DNA from: SFFI01 sp964398655
Lineage (GTDB): Bacteria > Bacillota > Clostridia > Saccharofermentanales > DTU023
DNA: 63,452 nt
Reading direction: 5' to 3'
Assembly (NCBI GenBank): GCA_964398655.1
Contig: CAYNNG010000008.1
Location: 1-63,452 of the forward strand
Numbering within the stretch: position 1 is the stretch's first letter; every line of letters starts with the position of its first letter. The notes under the pieces are model-generated. The model was given only the letters and a program-made list of their open reading frames with translations. It ran no database searches and had not been told where the DNA came from. Both the position numbers and the translations under genes were made by a program. Positions 18,129 to 27,209 of this stretch are shown in pieces.

Positions 18129-18188
18129 TCTAGAAGTAAACCAGACAAAATAAGAGTTTCGCCCCTCACACATATTGACATTTATTTA

Positions 18189-18222
18189 GAGCCGCCTCGA
18201 TCTGCGAGGCGGCTCTTCTCTT
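18189..18222 (+). terminator. Terminator of ftnA
   Basis: GAGCCGCCTCG / CGAGGCGGCTC perfect 11-bp stem with an ATCTG loop, followed by TTCTCTT. Confidence 0.88.
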
Positions 18223-18298
18223 ATGCTATGATTAAATAAAGTAAATAAGCGCCAACCTCCCCTTGGCGCATAGCAAAATTCAAGGAGGCTCTAGGAAG

Positions 18299-20285
18299 AT
18301 GCATAATTCCTCTCTGGACCAGGCAGCTATTACCACCCTGCGTGTCCATTCAATCGAAATGGTGGAAAAGGCCAAGTCTGGTCATCCAGGCATGGCCTTA
18401 GGCGCCGCGCCAATTATCTGGACCATCTATAAAGAAGGTATGAAACACAACCCTCAAAACCCCCAGTGGGTCAACCGGGATCGGTTCGTACTTTCGGCCG
18501 GCCATTCTTCTCCCCTGCTCTACTCTCTGCTTAACCTGTTTGGCTATGATCTTCCCGCGGAAGATATGGCCAGCTTCCGTCAGCTGCACTCAAAAACCCC
18601 CGGCCACCCAGAAGTAGTTGTTACGCCGGGTGTAGACGCTGGCACCGGTCCTCTGGGCCAAGGTGTAGCTATGGGTGTCGGTATGGCTCTGGCAGAGGCC
18701 CATCTCGCGGCTAAATTTAACCGGCCCGGCTTCCCCGTTATGGACCACTACACCTTTGTCCTGCATGGGGACGGCTGTCCTCAGGAAGGCGTGGCCATGG
18801 AAGCCGCTTCTTTTGCGGGCGGACAAAAGCTGGGCAAACTGATCAATATTTACGATCGCAACCAGATCACCATTGATGGCTCCATCGACCTCACCTTTAA
18901 CGACGATATCGGCAAGCGTTATGAAGCTATGGGCTGGCAAGTCCTCCACGTAGAGGATGCTAATGATCTTTCCGCTTTAAGCTCCGCCATTGCAGAAGCC
19001 AAGGCTGAGGAAAACAAGCCCAGCCTGATTATCGTGAATTCCACTATCGGCTACGGCTCTCCCCTCCAGGGTTCCAATAAGACCCATGGGGCCCCCTTGG
19101 GACCTGAAAATGTCAAGGCTACGAAGGAGCACTTCAACTGGCCCTTGGACCGCCCGGACTTTTATACCGACCCAGAGCTTGAGGCCTACATGGCAGAGTA
19201 TAAGCAAGAATTGGCCGGCCAAGAAGCTGCCTGGCATAAGCTCTTCCAGACTTGGGCAGACCAGTATCCTGACCTGGCCCAGGAATGGGAATCCTATTTC
19301 AATTCGGACTATAGTGGTTTGGATCGTGACCCCTTCCTGGCAGAAATCCCGGCCAAAGCGGAGGCTAGCAGAGAGTCTTCTCACCGCATCCTGAACCATC
19401 TGGCGGAGAATTATGGCAACCTGCTCGGCGGTTCTGCCGACCTGGCGGGATCAAATAAAACTTGGTTAGATAACCAAGGCACCTTTGGACCAGAAGACCG
19501 TTTAGCCCGCAACATCCACTACGGCATTCGCGAATTCGCCATGTCCTGCATCATGAATGGCATTCTATTGCACGGTGGACTGCGCGCCTTCTGCTCTACT
19601 TTCTTTACCTTCTCAGACTACATGCGGTCGGGTATCCGGTCTGCCGGTCTCATGAATCTGCCCGCGATTTTTGTACTGACTCACGATTCTGTGGGTGTAG
19701 GAGAAGATGGACCTACTCACCAACCAGTTGAGCACTTGACTTCTTTCCGCGCCATGCCCAAGGTTTTAACCTTCCGTCCCTGTGACTTCGTAGAGACGGC
19801 CGCAGCTTACCGCTATGCCTTACAGTCAGGCCGCCCCACCATCATGGCGCTTTCCCGCCAGGGTCTGGACCAGCTAGACTTGCCCGCGTCAGACCGCGCC
19901 GTTGAAAAAGGTGCTTATGTGGTAAAAGATACAGCAAATCCCCAATTGCTCTTTATCGCAACGGGGTCTGAAGTCTCTCTGGCTCTGCAGGCTCAAGAAA
20001 AACTTGCCGCCTCAGGTATCGGCAGCCGTGTGGTCTCCATGCCCTGCATGAAACTGTTCTTGGAGCAGGATCCTGCCTATCAAGAAGAAGTACTACCTGC
20101 CAGCCTCAACAAGCGCCTAGCTCTGGAAGCTGGCTCCAGCCTCTCCTGGTACCGCTTTGTGGGTCCGCAGGGTAAGGTTATCGGCATTGATGATTTTGGT
20201 TTATCGGCTAAGGCCAATGATGTATTTAAGTATTTCGGCTTTACGGTAGAAAACGTAGTCGCTGAGGCCAAGGAGCTGCTGGACT
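18299..20285 (+). CDS. tkt: Transketolase (3' end cut by assembly gap)
   Basis: Thiamine-diphosphate enzyme of the non-oxidative pentose phosphate pathway, transferring two-carbon ketol units. About 662 residues are visible, ending FTVENVVAEAKELLD, which corresponds to the natural C-terminus of the family, so only a few codons and the stop should be in the gap. Motifs are KSGHPGMALG, the ThDP motif LHGDGCPQEGVAMEA, and the pyrimidine-domain RNIHYGIREFAM with SVGVGEDGPTHQPVEH. A TTG at 18263 also opens the frame, but AAGGAGG lies ten bases before the ATG at 18299, which I chose. Confidence 0.93.
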
Positions 20286-20385
20286 NNNNNNNNNNNNNNN
20301 NNNNNNNNNNNNNNNNNNNNNNNNNNNNNNNNNNNNNNNNNNNNNNNNNNNNNNNNNNNNNNNNNNNNNNNNNNNNNNNNNNNNN
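20286..20385. other. Assembly gap (100 N)
   Basis: A run of exactly 100 N, the usual placeholder for a join of unknown size. It removes the end of tkt. The right flank opens with a tandem repeat, which may have broken the assembly. Confidence 0.95.
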
Positions 20386-20423
20386 TCAAGACGGCTGTTC
20401 CTGCTCAAGACGGCTGTTCCTGG
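20386..20423. repeat. 19-bp tandem repeat at the gap edge
   Basis: Two copies of TCAAGACGGCTGTTCCTGS in direct tandem abut the N run. The first copy begins exactly at the gap edge, so more copies may lie in the gap. Confidence 0.8.
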
Positions 20424-20777
20424 GTCTAAGAAAACTTTCATACTTCAACTTTCGGTTTTTTCTTACAAATTTACAGCTTATGCAGGTTTGAGGGTCGACG
20501 GAAATTTTTGCCTTGTATGTTTATGCATTTATTCAACTATAACCCCGAGTTTTCTGCATAAGTATTACCTTTACAAGCTTGAGTTCAGGATTTTCTGGCC
20601 CGAAGCCAGGTTGTTACCTACAATACTTGCAAATTTGTAAGAAATTTCGTGAACTAGGATTTGCAGAAGAGCCACAGCCTAGTCCAACCCTCCTTTGCTC
20701 GCCCGCCTTGCTTAGAAAGTTGCGCCAGCAATTTCCCGCAGGGCCGTAAGCTCAGGTAGATTCCTGAGCCCTAGATA

Positions 20778-20824
20778 AGAGGGGGTCCCTATCATTTTAG
20801 TGATCTTGAGACACCCTCTTTTTC
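20778..20824 (+). terminator. Terminator-like hairpin downstream of tkt
   Basis: AGAGGG...GTC pairs with GAC...CCTCT, with an inner ATCA/TGAT stem, followed by TTTTTCTT. It could end the tkt transcript, though it lies about 490 bases beyond the gap edge. Confidence 0.6.
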
Positions 20825-20925
20825 TTCGCATTATTTATTTGTGATTCGCCTCATGCGTGGCAGCTTGGCACAGACTACAAAGTCTCAATTAGTTTTTGAG
20901 GCTTTTTAACATTTTAGGCCGGACT

Positions 20926-20987
20926 CCCTGAACTGCCAAGGGCGCCTCGGCGCCGCTTTGCGGTCAAAGACCCTTGTCAATTCAGGG
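20926..20987. repeat. Long imperfect inverted repeat
   Basis: CCCTGAACTGCCAAGGG (20926-20942) and CCCTTGTCAATTCAGGG (20971-20987) are inverted copies matching at 15 of 17 positions. The loop contains GGCGCCTCGGCGCC. GGACTC and GAGTC just outside can extend the stem. There is no T-run, so it is not a simple terminator. Confidence 0.7.
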
Positions 20988-21040
20988 CTCTCGTCCTGGA
21001 GTCTAGCAAGGCTCAAAAACTAGATTTAAATCTTTCTTTG

Positions 21041-21094
21041 TTATTGAAAAAAATGTGTCTAATTGAAAAAACACGTCTAATTGAAAACGCATCC
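21041..21094. repeat. Three degenerate 18-bp tandem units
   Basis: Units begin TTATTGAAAAAA, CTAATTGAAAAA and CTAATTGAAAAC at exact 18-base steps. AT-rich, function unknown. Confidence 0.6.
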
Positions 21095-21184
21095 AAAAAA
21101 GTAATCTATCATCTGGGAAGCTTAGATTTCAGTAAATATTGCAAGTAACGGAAGGTGTCAAACAGAAAACCCAGACTCAAACCG

Positions 21185-21277
21185 CCCATTAATTGAGCTT
21201 TTGCAGATCTGCCCACCCATTACTCGTAATATTTCATACAGACCCACCCACTAGTTGAGAAATTGCCCGACAAGACA
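21185..21277. repeat. Degenerate 31-bp-period repeat array (left locus)
   Basis: CCCATTAATTG (21185), CCCATTACTCG (21216) and CCCACTAGTTG (21247) start three units exactly 31 bases apart. Unit interiors are diverged. The same unit with the same 31-base step recurs at 61839-61931, so this is a dispersed family and not a local accident. Confidence 0.7.
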
Positions 21278-21384
21278 GGAAATTGCCTAGTTTGGGCAAA
21301 AATTCAGCTATTGCAACCCGTCAACTAGGAGCAAGTAGTTAGGTGCAGGCAGCAAGGAGCACAGAGTTAGGATAACGAGTAACG

Positions 21385-22773
21385 TTAGCGCGAGCCCGGC
21401 AAGATGGCCTGGAGTTCCCACATAGTGGTGTAGTTAGGCAGTACCATGAGCTTGTGGTCTGGCTCCAATAGTGCTTGGGCCTTTTGCCAGGATTCCCCTA
21501 CTGAAGTTTCAACCTTCAGCAGGTCGGGCTTAATACCACGAGACTTTAAGACTTGAGCGAGGTCTTCGGCCCGGCTGCCAGAAAGCAGGATGAAGTCCAG
21601 ACGGTCTTGGCAAGCCAGAAGGGGCTGGTAGTTTACTTCCTGCAGCCAAGAGATATCTTGGCCGTCGGATTCCTGGTTATTCACCATGATACATAGTCCA
21701 GTAAACGCAGTATCAGCTGCTAGAGCTTCTAGACCTAAAGAAAGGCCCACGGGATTTTTCACCAAGCGGATTTGAGCCTGGCGGTATTGACCTAAGTCCA
21801 GCAATTCATCTCTGCCCGCCAAGGTTTCTTGGGCTTGGGCTGCCTGGACCAGGCTCGTCAGCTCTGCTCCTTGCTGGAGGGCTGCCAAGGAGGCCGCAGC
21901 CAAGTTATATAGCATGTAGTCCTGACGATCGCCCAAATTTAAGTCTACGCTGAGCTCCTGATAGTGTAAAAGATAGCTTCCGGCCTGTCTGGCGCGGCTG
22001 ATGGTGAGATCAGCCTCGGGGTGACCGAAGCCACAGGACGGGCAACTATATACTCCCGTATGGTCGTAGGTCTGGCGAGAGTAGCTAAGGGCTGCCCCAC
22101 AGATAGGACAAGGATAGGAGGATGGCCTAGGACTATCTTGTTCTTCGCTTGCTGCGGGCCAAGCCAAGCCAAAATAGAGTACATTAGTTTGGTCCCTAAG
22201 TTCTTTAGCCAAAGAACTCACATAGGGATCGTCAGCATTGAGCATGAGCTTAAACTGCGGGTTGGCTTCCTGGGCTAGGCGGATGCCCTGGGCAATCTTT
22301 TCTCGGACCGCCAAAACATCGCCGTTACGGTCGACCTGGTCGCGGAAAAGGTTGGTGACCAAGAGGCAGCTGGGTTTAATCTCAGGAGCCAGCTTGGCAA
22401 ACCAAGCTTCATCAATTTCGAAAACCAGGCGAGTTTCCGCTTGGGTCAATTCTTTTCTGTGCAGACCCAGGGCAGTAACCAAACCTGAAGCCATATTGGC
22501 CCCACCGGTGTTATGAATCACGGGCAGGTCAGCTGACCGCAGCATCTTGGCTAGGAGGGCCGAAACTGAGGACTTGCCATTGGTTCCCGTGACCAGGGTC
22601 ACGGGTTTTGAGGCGCAAAGTTCCGCTAAGAGGGGCGGATAGATTTTTAAAGCAATCTCCCCAGGCATAGCAGTACCCAAACGGCCCATACGCTGGGCCG
22701 TTTGGCGTATTAAAGGTATAGCTCTGAGGGCTGTGTTACGGCGAAGAGCCGTGAAAGGACGAGGAATGCTCAA
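21385..22773 (-). CDS. murT: Lipid II isoglutaminyl synthase subunit MurT
   Basis: Mur-ligase-like ATPase that, with the amidotransferase GatD, amidates D-Glu of peptidoglycan lipid II. The 462-aa protein has the P-loop GTNGKSS (63-69), NLFRDQVDR (about 141-149), a Cys4 zinc ribbon inserted in the middle domain (CPIC at about 222 and CPSC at about 244), and a C-terminal DUF1727 region with VKNPVGLSLGL. The start is TTG, overlapping the pnp stop (TAGTTG), so translation is probably coupled to pnp. gatD, normally adjacent, is not found: downstream is the repeat-rich region and the gap. The pnp-murT linkage is unusual. Confidence 0.88.
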   Translation of the reverse strand: MSIPRPFTALRRNTALRAIPLIRQTAQRMGRLGTAMPGEIALKIYPPLLAELCASKPVTLVTGTNGKSSVSALLAKMLRSADLPVIHNTGGANMASGLVTALGLHRKELTQAETRLVFEIDEAWFAKLAPEIKPSCLLVTNLFRDQVDRNGDVLAVREKIAQGIRLAQEANPQFKLMLNADDPYVSSLAKELRDQTNVLYFGLAWPAASEEQDSPRPSSYPCPICGAALSYSRQTYDHTGVYSCPSCGFGHPEADLTISRARQAGSYLLHYQELSVDLNLGDRQDYMLYNLAAASLAALQQGAELTSLVQAAQAQETLAGRDELLDLGQYRQAQIRLVKNPVGLSLGLEALAADTAFTGLCIMVNNQESDGQDISWLQEVNYQPLLACQDRLDFILLSGSRAEDLAQVLKSRGIKPDLLKVETSVGESWQKAQALLEPDHKLMVLPNYTTMWELQAILPGSR

Positions 22774-25131
22774 CTAAAAGTCTCTTACATTAACATTGCG
22801 GTCGTCTTCGTCTTGGTCGCGACGGGGCCGGCCGAAGCTCTTGCGGCTTTCTTCTCTTCTCCACTCCCGCACATTGCTGGAGGAGGATTGACGCTCCTGC
22901 TTGTGATCGCGGTCTGCCCGGTTGTCACGGTATTCGCGGTTATCCCGGTCACCACGGTATTCGCGGCGGTTGTCCCGACGGTTGTCCCGACGGTTGTCGC
23001 GGCGGTCGTTGTCCTCGCGGACAGGGCGGCCTTCCGGCTTGGGCATGAGGTCACGCATGGAGAGGTTAACTCTGCCTTGAGAGTCAATATCATATACGAT
23101 AACCCGGACCTTTTGACCAGGTTCTACAACATCTTCAACTTTATCCACATGGTCCCAAGACAGCTTGGAAATGTGGACCAGGCCTTCCTTGCCCGGGGCA
23201 TATTCGACAAATGCGCCGAAGTTCATCAGACGGGTAACCGTACCTTCAAAAACTTCGCCCGGCTCAGGATCAAAGGCGATGGTCCGGATAAGCTTAATGG
23301 CGGTATCCGCGGAATCCGCATCTGGGGAAGCGATAAAGACGTGGCCCACAGGACCGTCTTCCTGAATATCAATTTCACAGCCAGACTCTTCGGTAATCCG
23401 CTTTATATTCTTGCCGCCGGAACCAATGACTTCACGGATCTTATCCGCAGGAATATCCAGGCTTTCAATCTTGGGCGCAAAAAGGCTGAGATCCTTACGA
23501 GGTTCAGCAATAACCGGCTTGATAACCTCATTAATAATCTGCAGGCGGCCTTCCCGGGTAATCGCGAAAGCATCTCTGATCATATCGTAGGTCAAGCCTT
23601 TGTTCTTGATATCTACTTGGATAGCGGTAATACCTTCGGTGGTACCAGCTACCTTAAAGTCCATGTCACCAAAGAAGTCTTCGATGCCTTGGATGTCCAT
23701 GAAGACCTTGTAGTCGTTGTCATCCTCAGGGTTGGAAAGCAGGCCAGAAGAAATACCTGCTACCGGGCGCTTGATGGGGACACCGGCAGCCATAAGGGCG
23801 AGGGTGGATCCGCAGACTGAGCCTTGGGAGGTAGAACCATTGGACATGGTGACCTCAGAGACAACTCTGATGGCATAGGGGAATTCTTCTTCGCTGGGCA
23901 GGACAGGCACCAGGGCGCGTTCCGCCAAAGCACCGTGGCCAATTTCCCGGCGGCCAGGTCCGCGGCTGGGTTTAGTTTCTCCTACAGAGTAGGAAGGGAA
24001 GTTATATTGGTGCATGTAGCGCTTAGAAACTTCGTAGTCAATGGAATCAAGGGTTTGGGCGTTTGACAGGGTACCCAGGGTAACGATAGATAAGACCTGG
24101 GTTTGACCGCGCTGGAAGAGACCTGAACCGTGGGTACGAGGCAGGACATCGATTTCCGCGTGTAAGGGACGGATCTCATGCATACCGCGGTTGTCTACGC
24201 GCTGGTCTTGCTTCAGCATGGCCCGTACCACAGATTTTTCGAGTTTATCTAAGAAGGCTCCAGCCTGACCGGCATAGTCGGGATGGTCGGCCTCCAAGAA
24301 GCTGCTAATTTCTTCCCGCAAGGCGTTGACGTCACGATCACGCTCTTCCTTATCTGCCGTATGCATGGCAGTTTTCACCTGGTCTTGGAACTGGTCGGAC
24401 ACCAGTTGGTAGATTTCCTGGTTCAGTTCGAAAGAGGTATAGCTATATTTATCCTTGCCCACCTCAGCGGTAACTTCGTTAAAGAAGTCAATCAGCTTCT
24501 TGATTTCTACGTGGGCTTCTTTGATGGCATCCAACATGACATCGTCTGGCACTTCATTGGCGCCAGCTTCAATCATGACAATTTTGGTCTCAGACCCTGC
24601 AACGGTAAGTTCCATTTCAGAGGCCTTGGCTTGCTCTACGGTGGGCGAAATGATTACTTCACCATCAATCAGGCCCACGGCCACACCTGCGATCGGTCCA
24701 TCCCAGGGGATATCAGAAATGCTGAGAGCCAGGGAGGAAGCCAGCATGGCCACAGCTTCCGGAGCGTTATCCTGGTCAACAGAGAGCACCAGGTTATTTA
24801 CGGTTACGTCGTCCCGCATATCCTTGGGGAAGAAAGGACGAATCTGCCGGTCAATCATCCGAGAAACCAGAGTAGCCTTCTCGGTGGGACGACCTTCACG
24901 GCGTAAAAAGCCTCCGGGAATTTTCCCGATGGCATACATTTTTTCTTCGTAGTCCACAGAGAGGGGGAAGAAGTCAATGCCTTCCCGAGGTTCCGCGGCT
25001 GTAGCCGTAGCGAGAACTACGGTATCGCCGTAGCGCATGAGGACTGAGCCATTGGCGAATTGTGCCAGCTGTCCTACCTCCACTTCCAGAGTACGGCCAG
25101 CGAGTTCAGTTTTGAAAATTCTTTTTTCCAT
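22774..25131 (-). CDS. pnp: Polynucleotide phosphorylase with Arg/Asp/Asn-rich tail
   Basis: 3'-5' phosphorolytic exoribonuclease of RNA turnover. Two RNase PH domains (about 1-230 and 310-550) are linked by a helical domain, then come a KH domain (about 555-615) with VIGSGGKNIKRI and an S1 domain (about 620-690) with GLVHISKLS. After residue 695 a tail of about 90 residues is dominated by Arg, Asp and Asn, with RRDN repeated and a SSSS stretch. It is predicted disordered and RNA-binding. Usual PNPases end near 700 aa, so the 785 aa reflect this tail. The order rpsO-pnp is the conserved one. murT follows with overlap. Confidence 0.96.
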   Translation of the reverse strand: MEKRIFKTELAGRTLEVEVGQLAQFANGSVLMRYGDTVVLATATAAEPREGIDFFPLSVDYEEKMYAIGKIPGGFLRREGRPTEKATLVSRMIDRQIRPFFPKDMRDDVTVNNLVLSVDQDNAPEAVAMLASSLALSISDIPWDGPIAGVAVGLIDGEVIISPTVEQAKASEMELTVAGSETKIVMIEAGANEVPDDVMLDAIKEAHVEIKKLIDFFNEVTAEVGKDKYSYTSFELNQEIYQLVSDQFQDQVKTAMHTADKEERDRDVNALREEISSFLEADHPDYAGQAGAFLDKLEKSVVRAMLKQDQRVDNRGMHEIRPLHAEIDVLPRTHGSGLFQRGQTQVLSIVTLGTLSNAQTLDSIDYEVSKRYMHQYNFPSYSVGETKPSRGPGRREIGHGALAERALVPVLPSEEEFPYAIRVVSEVTMSNGSTSQGSVCGSTLALMAAGVPIKRPVAGISSGLLSNPEDDNDYKVFMDIQGIEDFFGDMDFKVAGTTEGITAIQVDIKNKGLTYDMIRDAFAITREGRLQIINEVIKPVIAEPRKDLSLFAPKIESLDIPADKIREVIGSGGKNIKRITEESGCEIDIQEDGPVGHVFIASPDADSADTAIKLIRTIAFDPEPGEVFEGTVTRLMNFGAFVEYAPGKEGLVHISKLSWDHVDKVEDVVEPGQKVRVIVYDIDSQGRVNLSMRDLMPKPEGRPVREDNDRRDNRRDNRRDNRREYRGDRDNREYRDNRADRDHKQERQSSSSNVREWRREESRKSFGRPRRDQDEDDRNVNVRDF

Positions 25132-25239
25132 ATTTCCTTCCTTTGCTGAGGATCAGACTGTAGCTTGTAGACTCCGCCTCTAAATACGCTGAAAGAACTT
25201 AGAAGCGCAGTCTACGACCCACGGCCTGATCCTAAAATT

Positions 25240-25264
25240 AAGGCGGGTGGCCTGCACCCGCCTT
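25240..25264 (-). terminator. Hairpin between rpsO and pnp
   Basis: AAGGCGGGTG / CACCCGCCTT ten-base perfect stem, followed on the minus strand by AATTTTA. It may partly terminate rpsO transcripts or mark a processing site before pnp. Confidence 0.6.
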
Positions 25265-25275
25265 GTTTTACTGAA

Positions 25276-25539
25276 TTACCTTCTGAGATTGAGCTTGGCG
25301 ATCAAGTCACGGTAACGTTCGATATCCACCTTCATGAGGTAGTCCAAAAGGCTTCTTCTCTTACCTACTAAAATCAGGAGGCCACGACGAGAGTGGTGGT
25401 CGTTGTTGTGATCTTTCAGATGTTCGGTGAGGTGGTTGATCCGCTCAGTGAGGAGGGCAATTTGCACCTCGGGAGAGCCAGTGTCACCTTCGTGGGTGGC
25501 GAACTCTTGGATGATACGCTGCTTTGTCTCTTTGTCCAT
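25276..25539 (-). CDS. rpsO: 30S ribosomal protein S15
   Basis: Primary binder of 16S rRNA in the platform of the 30S subunit. The 87-aa protein has family segments EGDTGSPEVQIALLTERI, HHSRRGLL and a basic C-terminus. The frame continues ten codons upstream, but the ATG at 25539, after AAGGAG and matching the family start MDKETK, is chosen. It is followed by pnp, as in most bacteria. Confidence 0.97.
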   Translation of the reverse strand: MDKETKQRIIQEFATHEGDTGSPEVQIALLTERINHLTEHLKDHNNDHHSRRGLLILVGKRRSLLDYLMKVDIERYRDLIAKLNLRR

Positions 25540-25646
25540 AATTTTCTCCTTGTATAGGCCGCATACCAAGTAGGGGTCGGACGAACCCTGAACTGAGTAC
25601 GGGCAGAATCGCCTAGTAGTTTAACATCTTCTCCCCTTAAATAGCA

Positions 25647-25678
25647 AGCAGCCTGGCCAGTTCCCTGGACAGGCTGCT
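25647..25678 (-). terminator. Terminator-like hairpin after glgA
   Basis: AGCAGCCTG / CAGGCTGCT stem with an inner CCAG/CTGG pairing. On the minus strand it is followed by TTGCTATTT, a weak T-run. Confidence 0.5.
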
Positions 25679-25733
25679 GAGCTGTAAAAAGCCGGGCTCT
25701 TCCCTGCCCGCCCCGAGCTTTTGCGCTGTAAGT

Positions 25734-27194
25734 TTAGCCCTGCTCAATAATCGACCGGTAGACTTCCAGGTACTCTGCGGCGGATTTTTCCCAAGAGAAA
25801 TCCGCGGTTAAGCCCCGCCGGACCATGCGGCCCCAGGAGGCCTGATCATGGCAGAAGAGGTCAAGGGCCTCTTTGGAAGTAAAGAGCAGCTCATGGGCAT
25901 TAATATTGCTAAAGGAAAAGCCGTTGCCGGACCCGTCAAAACGGTTATAGGGCTGGACCGTATCACGCAGACCGCCGGTTTCCCTCACCAGGGGCAAGGT
26001 GCCGTAACGCAGGGCCATCATTTGTGAAAGGCCGCAGGGCTCAAAGAGCGAGGGCATGAGGAAGACGTCTGAGCCTGCGTAAATTAGGCGCGAAGCTGCT
26101 TCATTGAAGTCAATTATGGCCCTCATGCGGTCGGGGTGGCGGTCCTGGATCGCACGGAGGGCATCTTCGTAGAGATAGTCTCCTGTACCCATAACCACCA
26201 GCTGCATATCCTGCTCCAGGAGCTCGTCCGCAATGTAAAGTAAGAGGTCAATACCCTTTTGCGAGACCAGACGAGTAACCATGCTGAAGACAGGTACCTC
26301 CGGTCTTTGCGGCAGGCCCAGACGTTCCTGCAGAGCTTGCTTGTTAGCAGCTTTGCCTTTACGCCAATTGCGCTGGTCGTAGTTCTTCGCGATGTGCGGA
26401 TCGGTCTTGGGGTTGTATTCTTCTACGTCTAAAGCATTGAGGATGCCACGGAGTTTCCAGGATTGGGCCTGGAGGACATGATTTAAACCCTCGCCATAGT
26501 AATCCAAGAGGATTTCTTCGGCATAGGAGGGAGAAACCGTGGTTACGCGGTTGGAATAGACAATCCCCGCTTTCATAAAATTGGGAGCGCCATCTTTGAG
26601 GAAGGTATCCTCTCGCATGTAAGCGTCCGGCAGATCCAAGAGGTCTTGGATCTTTTCACGGCCGTGGATGCCCTGGTATTTAAGGTTATGGATGGTGAAG
26701 ACCGTTTTTAGATCTAAGAGATAACCCCGTGATTGATAATGTGCCTCCAAGAGGAGGGGGATCGCGCTCGCCTGCCAATCATTTAAGTGGAGGAACTGGG
26801 GATGGAAGTCCAGGCGTTCGCCTAAAACGTCCAAAACTGCCCTTTGGAAAAAGGCAAAGCGTTCAATATCGAAGGAGTAGTCCAGGTAAATGCCATCGTG
26901 GCCAAAATAATATTCGTTGTCGATGAAGTAACAGGGTACTCCATTAACTTCCATTTGGAAAAGACCATTGTACATCGACCGCCAGCCCAGCTTGGTCATG
27001 GACCAAGACATAAAGTTTAATTGGTCGTGGTACCGGTCTTTAATTTGCTTATAAAGCGGCAGGATCACTCTGGCATCATGTCCGAGAGCCCTGAGGGCTT
27101 GGGGCAGAGCAGAAACCACATCTGCCAGGCCGCCGCTCTTAGCCAAGGGCGACATCTCAGAACTCACAAATAAGATTTTCATGGCATCACTCAT
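25734..27194 (-). CDS. glgA: Glycogen synthase (ADP-glucose, GT5)
   Basis: Adds glucose from ADP-glucose to alpha-1,4-glucan. The 486-aa GT5 enzyme has the N-terminal KSGGLADVVSALP motif (about 18-30), SPSYAEEIL, and the C-terminal Rossmann domain with RLVSQKGIDLL and SLFEPCGLSQMMALRYG, which carries the acidic catalytic residue. AAGGAAG precedes the ATG. It is the last gene of glgC-glgD-glgA, 15 bases after glgD. Branching enzyme and phosphorylase are not in the window. Confidence 0.95.
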   Translation of the reverse strand: MSDAMKILFVSSEMSPLAKSGGLADVVSALPQALRALGHDARVILPLYKQIKDRYHDQLNFMSWSMTKLGWRSMYNGLFQMEVNGVPCYFIDNEYYFGHDGIYLDYSFDIERFAFFQRAVLDVLGERLDFHPQFLHLNDWQASAIPLLLEAHYQSRGYLLDLKTVFTIHNLKYQGIHGREKIQDLLDLPDAYMREDTFLKDGAPNFMKAGIVYSNRVTTVSPSYAEEILLDYYGEGLNHVLQAQSWKLRGILNALDVEEYNPKTDPHIAKNYDQRNWRKGKAANKQALQERLGLPQRPEVPVFSMVTRLVSQKGIDLLLYIADELLEQDMQLVVMGTGDYLYEDALRAIQDRHPDRMRAIIDFNEAASRLIYAGSDVFLMPSLFEPCGLSQMMALRYGTLPLVRETGGLRDTVQPYNRFDGSGNGFSFSNINAHELLFTSKEALDLFCHDQASWGRMVRRGLTADFSWEKSAAEYLEVYRSIIEQG

Positions 27195-27209
27195 AATTGA
27201 CTTCCTTTC

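Larger units (their letters stand above)
20424..21384. other. Gene-poor, repeat-rich intergenic region
   Basis: About 960 bases between the convergent tkt and murT genes. No convincing reading frame was found on either strand. It holds a terminator-like hairpin (20778-20824), a long inverted repeat (20926-20987), an 18-bp tandem repeat (21041-21094) and three degenerate 31-bp units (21185-21277). The rest shows AT-rich stretches and scattered GCAAATTTG-like words but nothing I can name. Confidence 0.7.

Noticed and set aside
21185..21277. A CRISPR-like array, because of the regular 31-base spacing
   Set aside because: Only the first 8-11 bases of each unit are alike, there is no constant repeat alternating with variable spacers, and no cas gene is in the window.
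22813..23820. A 335-codon plus-strand frame opposite pnp
   Set aside because: It is a codon-bias shadow of pnp, which is beyond doubt on the minus strand; no start signal or recognisable domain.
24283..24906. A 207-codon plus-strand frame opposite pnp
   Set aside because: Same reasoning: shadow of the RNase PH domains.
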